Shown in pieces: positions 56,240 to 64,000 of a stretch of DNA of 64,000 bases (the stretch's first letter is position 1; each line of letters opens with the position of its first letter). The stretch is from Paratractidigestivibacter sp963605405 (GTDB taxonomy: Bacteria; Actinomycetota; Coriobacteriia; Coriobacteriales; Atopobiaceae). The position numbers and the translations under genes were made by a program. The notes under the pieces were generated by a model that worked only from the letters and a program-made list of their open reading frames with translations, had not been told where the DNA came from and did no database searches. The stretch is from NCBI GenBank assembly GCA_963605405.1, contig CAVCUP010000005.1, positions 52,504 to 116,503 on the forward strand, read 5' to 3'.

Positions 56240-57355
56240 CTACGCCTCCTCTTTACCGCCCGTGACCCAGCGATGGTAACCGACAACGAACTTGTCGAGA
56301 TCACCGTCGTCGAGGACGGACTCGACGTTGCCCGTCTCGACGCCCGTGCGCAGGTCCTTGACCATTTGGTAGGGGTAGAGCACGTAGCTGCGAATCTGGT
56401 TGCCGAAGCCGATCTCGTGCTTGGGGCCGCGCAGCTCGTCGAGCTCGGCCTCGCGGCGCGCGAGCTCCATCTCGTACAGTCGGCTTCGCAGAATGTTCAT
56501 GGCGAAGGCCTTGTTCTGAAGCTGGCTGCGCTCATTCTGGCAGGTAACGACGGTGCCGGTGGGCAGGTGGGTGATGCGCACGGCAGAGTCCGTCGTGTTC
56601 ACGCCCTGGCCGCCGTGCCCCGTCGCGTGATAGACGTCGATGCGCAGGTCCTTGGGATCGATGTCGACCTTGACGTCGTCGGGGAGCACCGGGAGCACCT
56701 CTACGCCGGCAAAGGTCGTCTGCCGGCGCTTCTGCGCGTCGGTCGGCGAGATTCGCACGAGCCTGTGGACGCCGGCCTCCGCGCGCAGCATCCCATAGGC
56801 GTTGCGGCCGTGGACCGTAAACGTGGCCCGGTCGATGCCGATGACCTCGCCGGACGGGCAATCGTTTACGTCCACCGACCAACCGCGTCGCCCGCAGTAC
56901 TTGAGGTACATGCGGAAGAGCATCTCGCACCAGTCCTGGGCCTCGAGCCCGCCTTGGCCGGGCGTCACGGTCACGATCGCGTCGCCGTGGTCGAGGTCGT
57001 CCGTGAACCAGCTCGAGAGCTCGAGTTCCGAGAGGTCCTCCTCGAGCACGGCCGCCTCGGACGCCGCCTCGGCAAGAAGGTCGTCGTCACCCGTCTCGCC
57101 CCCGAGCTCGAAGGCCGCCTCGGCGTCGTCGAGCTTCGCCTTCGCGGCGTCGACTGCGGCGACGTCGGATTTGGCTGCGGTAAGCTGGGCCATGACCTCG
57201 CGCGCGGCGTCGGCGTCGTTCCACAGGGCCGGATCGGCGCTGCGCTCCTCGAGGCGCCTCACGTCGAGGCGCCTCTCGTCGATGTGCAAGTAGGACTCAA
57301 CCTGCGCCAAGCGGGCGCGAAGGGCGTCGAGCCCTTCCTTAGAGATATCCGCCAT
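56240..57355 (-). CDS. prfB: Peptide chain release factor 2
   Basis: Class-I release factor for UGA/UAA. The GGQ motif lies at residues 248-250 (TGHGGQGVN). The codon-recognition tripeptide, SPF in typical RF2, reads SPT at 203-205. The 371-codon frame is continuous, so the programmed +1 frameshift found near codon 25 of most prfB genes is absent. Nine bases after secA, probably co-transcribed. Confidence 0.95.
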   Translation of the reverse strand: MADISKEGLDALRARLAQVESYLHIDERRLDVRRLEERSADPALWNDADAAREVMAQLTAAKSDVAAVDAAKAKLDDAEAAFELGGETGDDDLLAEAASEAAVLEEDLSELELSSWFTDDLDHGDAIVTVTPGQGGLEAQDWCEMLFRMYLKYCGRRGWSVDVNDCPSGEVIGIDRATFTVHGRNAYGMLRAEAGVHRLVRISPTDAQKRRQTTFAGVEVLPVLPDDVKVDIDPKDLRIDVYHATGHGGQGVNTTDSAVRITHLPTGTVVTCQNERSQLQNKAFAMNILRSRLYEMELARREAELDELRGPKHEIGFGNQIRSYVLYPYQMVKDLRTGVETGNVESVLDDGDLDKFVVGYHRWVTGGKEEA

Positions 57356-57363
57356 CCAGGCCC

Positions 57364-60207
<2,844 letters not shown>

Positions 60208-60330
60208 ATGGGCGCTCCTATTGTATGCAGGCGCATGTCCGCCGATTATCCATCCTTTTAACTTTACTCAATGCGACCGACTTATGCGAACCGCAGGCGC
60301 CTCTCACCGAAACAACCACGCAACGAGAAG

Positions 60331-63267
60331 CTACACCGCCGCCTTGGCCGGCAAGAGATAAGCGGGCGCGGGCTTAACCCATACGGTCGGCTCGTTGAGC
60401 GCCCTCTTCATCTGCCTCGACGGTTGCCTCCCCGTCCTCTTAAAGAGGAGCCGCTCATACTGCTCGTAGGCGTTCAGGGCCTCCGACCCGCGGCCCGCCG
60501 CTCGCAGAGACCTCACCAGCAACGTGATCGCGTCTTCGCGCAGCTCGTCCACAGATAGCGCGTTCGTCGCGAGGCGAATAGCGAGCCTGTGATTCTCGAG
60601 GCGCAGGGCGGCCTCGCCTCCCGCCACCATCGTGTCTGCATAAGTTCTCCTGAGGCCCTCCTTCGCGACCGTAAAGTAACCGGATTCCTCGCTCGCAGAC
60701 ATATAGAGGTCCCCAACATAAAGAACCTCGGCACGCTTCGCCGCCGCACAGGCCTTCACGTCGTTCAATCCGTCCTGAGCGACCCGCGCACATTCGAGAA
60801 GCTCGTCGACATCGCACACGAGAACTTCCGTCTGAATCGACACGACCTCATTCGAGCGGTTCGTAAAGAGGGCGTCTCCGTCATATCCGTGCGTCTCAAG
60901 GGCTTTTCGAATCACATGCGTCGCAGAGTAGACCTTCTGGCGCGCCTTTCTCACGTCCGTGACCTCCGGCCACAGATCGCCGGCCATCCTCAGCCGATTA
61001 GACAGATGCCCCGTCTGCAAGGCCAGGTACTCCAGCACGCGCATCGCGTCGCGCGCGATGAGGTTTCTCTCCGAGACTCGCCTGCCGCCTGCCCAGAACG
61101 AGAACTCCCCCAATACATTGATGCGCACTTCCTCCGCCGGCTTGACCAGAGATTCCTCACCCGCAAGGGGATATGCCATCTTGCGTCCACGCCTTACCGT
61201 CAGGCACCCGCGCGCAACGATTTCCAGAGAACGCCGCCACTCAACAGGGATCTGCTCGTCGAGCGCATCGGCAAACTCACCCGACCCGTTGCAAAGAAAC
61301 ACCAGCAGCCACATCGCGTCCCTTGGACACCCGTCACCGCTCATCACGCTCTGGTTCTCGCCGACTGCATCGCAGCACACGTCCTGCACCAACGTCGATA
61401 CCACACTGAGCGAGTCCGGCCCCTCCACCGGCCTCAGCTCGCTTCTCTCTCCGAGACAGAACCGCTCGGCCTCCCCCATGATTCTCATCACGCGGGCACC
61501 GTAGTCCCACCCGATCGATGAGCAGGACGTCTCCGCCGCCTTGATCGCCGCCGCGATGTATGCGCTCGGCTTGCCCTTGAGCAAGGATGCGGCCTCAGCA
61601 GCGAGCGAGAGGGACTTCAACAGTTTGTCTCCCGACTTCGCCGCCCTGGTCCGGACGGCCGCATACGTCTGCTTGGCCCCCTCGCCGCACAACACGGCGA
61701 ATACGAGGTCGCAAGCCCAGACGTGGCCGAGGAGTCCCGCATACCCCTTCTGCTTTAGAAACGACTCGCACGCGCGCGCCTCCGCCGGCGCTCGCCACGC
61801 GCAACCGCAGGCCAGCGCACGCGCCATAGCCATATCCACCGCAAGCACATGCCCCGTCAGAGTGGTCGGCTCCCCGTCCCCCACGAGCGGCACGAGCCTC
61901 TCCACCGCAAGCATAAAATTACCGGCTAGGACGAGCTCTACAGCCTCCGCATGGCCACACAGCCTGCGCTGCAGCCCGGTCGGGCTGTTCGCAAGCATAG
62001 CGAGCCCGGCCCCCTCGCCTCGGAGCCCCGCCCGAAGGCCCATCAGCGCCGCGCACAGCATCGACGCCTCATCGCGGCTTGGAAGCACATCAGGGATACA
62101 CCGTGCTTTACGTGCGCCGATTCTCTCCGAGCCGAGAACGTCGCACACCCCTTGCAGCATCGAGAGCCGCTCGCGCCATTCGGACGGCGCGGAGGCCAGA
62201 GCTAGCTTCACCATGCCGATAGACCCGGAATCTATAAGCTCGGGCCCGTATTTCTCCAGGACCTTCAACCTTACATCCTGGGGAACGCGGCAGAAGAAGC
62301 GCGCGATTCGCGTGAACGAGCCCCTCTCTCCGAGGACGCAGAGCGATTCCAAGGCAACGCTATCGAACGCTTCGGCCATCTCATCGATTCTGCCGGGTTC
62401 TTCCCCGAGCCACAGATCGCTCGCGCCCGCAAGGCACTCGAACATTCGGACCATACCGGATACACCGAAGAACGGCGCCCAAACACCATCGTCCACCAGC
62501 AGCTCATTTGGGTCGAAACCGACGACTCGGGCGATATCGTCAAAGCATCCCTCGCCAAGAATAATCATCGCAAGACGAATTCGAAGTTCGTCGTCCATGA
62601 GTCCCGGCCTCAGGCTCAGGCCACAGAGCCGTGTTAGCTCCCTGTAGTACGCATCCCCGAGTTGATGACCCATGCCAGGCTCCGAACCCTCTGCCAATGC
62701 GCGGGACAATGCGGGAATACCATGTGTTAAGTCGGCTACACTTCCGTCAGAGGACGCTCCATCAAAGGGAAACTCGCTCATATCCTCGGCAGTGAGGAGC
62801 GCATAACCCCGAAGTTCCTCGAGTAGTTGCCTCGCCTCCGGCAAGAACGTGCACACAACGGAACATCCGCTAGAAACGAGTCTTGCGATCGCAGCCCCTT
62901 GACGGGTGAGCTCAGACTCATCGGCCGCAGGCAAACCAGCGATGAGGACGAACGGATCCACCTTAACGGAATGAACTTTTGAGCGGACTTGCCGTACGAA
63001 CCTAACAAGTCCGTCCGTCGCGCAGGCAGAGCTAAGCTTGGAAAAATCACGGGAAAACGTCTGCATACCCGAGCGCGCCGCAAGGGTCACGACTTCTCTC
63101 AGGCAAGAATCCGAGCAATATCCCGGCTCGCTACAAACGGCAAGCAGTCCAAAGCGCTTGGCATGGCTAAGAATCACCCCGGAAAGCGGATCCTGAACAA
63201 CAGCACCGGGCTTAGCAAAAATATAGGTCGGTTCAGTCGTGTCTTGGTAGTACGTCCTGTAGCCCAT
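60331..63267 (-). CDS. Large BTAD/winged-helix regulator with degenerate NTPase-like region
   Basis: 978 residues from the ATG at 63267 (MGYRTYYQDT), 4 nt after GAGGAG. The C-terminal 265 residues have a SARP-like winged helix (INVLGEFSFWAGGRRVSERN ... KARQKVYSATHVIRKAL) followed by a BTAD helical domain. The N-terminal region resembles the NTPase part of STAND/LuxR-type regulators (GLLAVCSEPGY where a P-loop would be) but lacks the GxxxxGKT residues. The middle is helical repeat-like. In Coriobacteriia such proteins are numerous; targets are unknown. The DNA-binding domain at the C-terminal end, rather than the N-terminal end, is unlike classical SARPs. Confidence 0.8.
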   Translation of the reverse strand: MGYRTYYQDTTEPTYIFAKPGAVVQDPLSGVILSHAKRFGLLAVCSEPGYCSDSCLREVVTLAARSGMQTFSRDFSKLSSACATDGLVRFVRQVRSKVHSVKVDPFVLIAGLPAADESELTRQGAAIARLVSSGCSVVCTFLPEARQLLEELRGYALLTAEDMSEFPFDGASSDGSVADLTHGIPALSRALAEGSEPGMGHQLGDAYYRELTRLCGLSLRPGLMDDELRIRLAMIILGEGCFDDIARVVGFDPNELLVDDGVWAPFFGVSGMVRMFECLAGASDLWLGEEPGRIDEMAEAFDSVALESLCVLGERGSFTRIARFFCRVPQDVRLKVLEKYGPELIDSGSIGMVKLALASAPSEWRERLSMLQGVCDVLGSERIGARKARCIPDVLPSRDEASMLCAALMGLRAGLRGEGAGLAMLANSPTGLQRRLCGHAEAVELVLAGNFMLAVERLVPLVGDGEPTTLTGHVLAVDMAMARALACGCAWRAPAEARACESFLKQKGYAGLLGHVWACDLVFAVLCGEGAKQTYAAVRTRAAKSGDKLLKSLSLAAEAASLLKGKPSAYIAAAIKAAETSCSSIGWDYGARVMRIMGEAERFCLGERSELRPVEGPDSLSVVSTLVQDVCCDAVGENQSVMSGDGCPRDAMWLLVFLCNGSGEFADALDEQIPVEWRRSLEIVARGCLTVRRGRKMAYPLAGEESLVKPAEEVRINVLGEFSFWAGGRRVSERNLIARDAMRVLEYLALQTGHLSNRLRMAGDLWPEVTDVRKARQKVYSATHVIRKALETHGYDGDALFTNRSNEVVSIQTEVLVCDVDELLECARVAQDGLNDVKACAAAKRAEVLYVGDLYMSASEESGYFTVAKEGLRRTYADTMVAGGEAALRLENHRLAIRLATNALSVDELREDAITLLVRSLRAAGRGSEALNAYEQYERLLFKRTGRQPSRQMKRALNEPTVWVKPAPAYLLPAKAAV

Positions 63268-63374
63268 GGCTCTCCTCATATGAAACTGACAGCTAACGGA
63301 AATGCTGTACGTAAACTACCAGTCAGAGAGCAAAGCACCTGCTAAATAACGGTGAATGGTAAATAATTATTTGA

Positions 63375-63404
63375 AGATAGCAGTAAGAAAATGTTTACAT
63401 CAAA
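63375..63404 (-). promoter_or_regulatory. Candidate promoter of the BTAD regulator
   Basis: Minus strand: -35 TTGATG (63399-63404), 18-nt spacer, -10 TATCTT (63375-63380), in AT-rich DNA. A perfect 12-bp palindrome AAATAATTATTT (63362-63373) lies just downstream of the -10. Confidence 0.45.
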
Positions 63405-63433
63405 CCAATCGCACTTTAAGGCCCCTTCACACT

Positions 63434-63463
63434 TGTCAAGGGGACTCATGCGTCCCCTTGACA
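63434..63463. repeat. REP-like perfect palindrome
   Basis: Arms TGTCAAGGGGAC and GTCCCCTTGACA (12 bp, no mismatch) around a 6-nt loop. The GTCCCCTTGACA half resembles intergenic palindromes that accompany RAYT transposases in other anaerobes; no transposase is nearby. Confidence 0.55.
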
Positions 63464-63957
63464 CTTACCGCTCACCGATAGACAAAACCACGACTCAACA
63501 GTATGTTCACTGAATATATCTGTAAGACGAGCCTTGCCCGCCACCTTAAACAGGTGCCTCAGGTGACCAAAACCGCAATCTGGAACCTAATCGCCGCTAA
63601 ATCCAAGACCGAAGGACCATGCATCAAATAGATGGCGAGAACAGCCACGCCAGCGCATCGATTCACGGAGATAAGCCTGGATCTGCAGGGAGGCGCCGAG
63701 AGCTTCAGCGACGCGTGCCGAAAACTGGCCGTCTCGAACCGCACAGAGCTAAAGCACGAGGTAGAGCGCGACCCGCGCCCACAGAAACCACCTCTGCGCT
63801 CACCAGAGCTCTCAGAAGACGCCCAGGCCGCCGGGGCGGGGGGTTCGCAGGCCCGCCGCCGGCAACGCCCCCCGGGCCCCCGTATCCGCGCGCGGCCGGG
63901 GCGCGGAGGAGGGCCGCGCGCCAGGCGGGCGGCGGCCCTCCCCGCCCGAACGCGAGA
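63464..63957. other. Non-coding or degenerate end region
   Basis: No gene I can support. A plus-strand frame from 63503 is broken by TAG at 63629-63631 and continues in the same frame from an ATG at 63632, with no ribosome binding site and no recognisable domain. Bases about 63830-63957 are extremely GC-rich (runs of G and C), unlike the AT-rich stretch at 63270-63420. Confidence 0.4.
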
Positions 63958-63990
63958 AGGCCCCCGCCCGTGCATGACGGGCGGGGGCCT
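63958..63990. terminator. 14-bp perfect GC palindrome at the window end
   Basis: AGGCCCCCGCCCGT/ACGGGCGGGGGCCT with a GCATG loop. On the minus strand it is followed by TCTCGCG, so it may end a gene lying beyond 64000; a U-run is lacking. Confidence 0.55.
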
Positions 63991-64000
63991 CTGAACGACG

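Noticed and set aside
63503..63994. Plus-strand frames at the right edge split by an in-frame TAG
   Set aside because: No ribosome binding site, no known domain, and the second part runs into extreme GC sequence; kept only as a region description.

Overview
The window is high-GC DNA from what looks like an anaerobic actinobacterium of the class Coriobacteriia (Olsenella/Atopobium/Collinsella-like). This assignment is inferred from remembered family resemblance (actinobacterial-type RpoB/RpoC, DisA, four-cysteine Adk, zinc-type S14, Hyp nickel-maturation proteins, a BTAD regulator), not from a database search. All convincing genes lie on the minus strand, so transcription runs from high to low coordinates. 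The long plus-strand frames are shadows of high-GC genes.

Right part (about 63.3-47.0 kb): a large BTAD/winged-helix regulator, then secA, prfB, a YitT-family membrane protein, clpC, disA, ispD, ispF, cysS, an RlmB-type rRNA methyltransferase, a YacP/NYN protein and tRNA-Thr(TGT). Next (46.8-43.1 kb): a strong promoter drives tRNA-Tyr, tRNA-Thr(GGT), tRNA-Met and tuf; a second promoter drives rpmG, tRNA-Trp, secE and nusG; rplK and rplA follow. Then come an L10 leader with rplJ-rplL, a structured 480-bp gap with a possible plus-strand small RNA, and rpoB-rpoC. A small operon, hypB - multidomain flavin/Fe-S oxidoreductase - hypA, lies behind a palindromic operator-like site. The str operon follows (rpsL, rpsG, fusA) with rpsJ attached and a terminator behind it.

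Left part (24.6-1.1 kb): the S10-spc-alpha superoperon, interrupted twice. A histidine phosphatase gene sits between rpsJ and rplC. A roughly 6.2-kb cassette sits between rplX and rplE. The cassette holds a double membrane-HTH LuxR-type regulator, a 24-codon peptide ORF, a membrane-anchored extracytoplasmic protein, two ABC permeases and an ABC ATPase whose frame is fused to a second extracytoplasmic domain. A perfect 12-bp-stem terminator follows rplX, so the spc half (rplE to rplQ) probably needs its own promoter or read-through from the cassette. truA and the 5' part of a metal exporter gene with a His/Cys-rich loop end the window.

Most unusual observations: the cassette inside the core ribosomal superoperon; an alpha-CTD-like helix-hairpin-helix domain on the C-terminus of RpoC; a divergent, enlarged segment in the RpoB fork loop 2 region; an RF2 with SPT instead of SPF and no programmed frameshift; a G7 tract at the ATPase fusion joint; and a 12-bp element (GGATACGCCCGG) repeated upstream of three translation operons.
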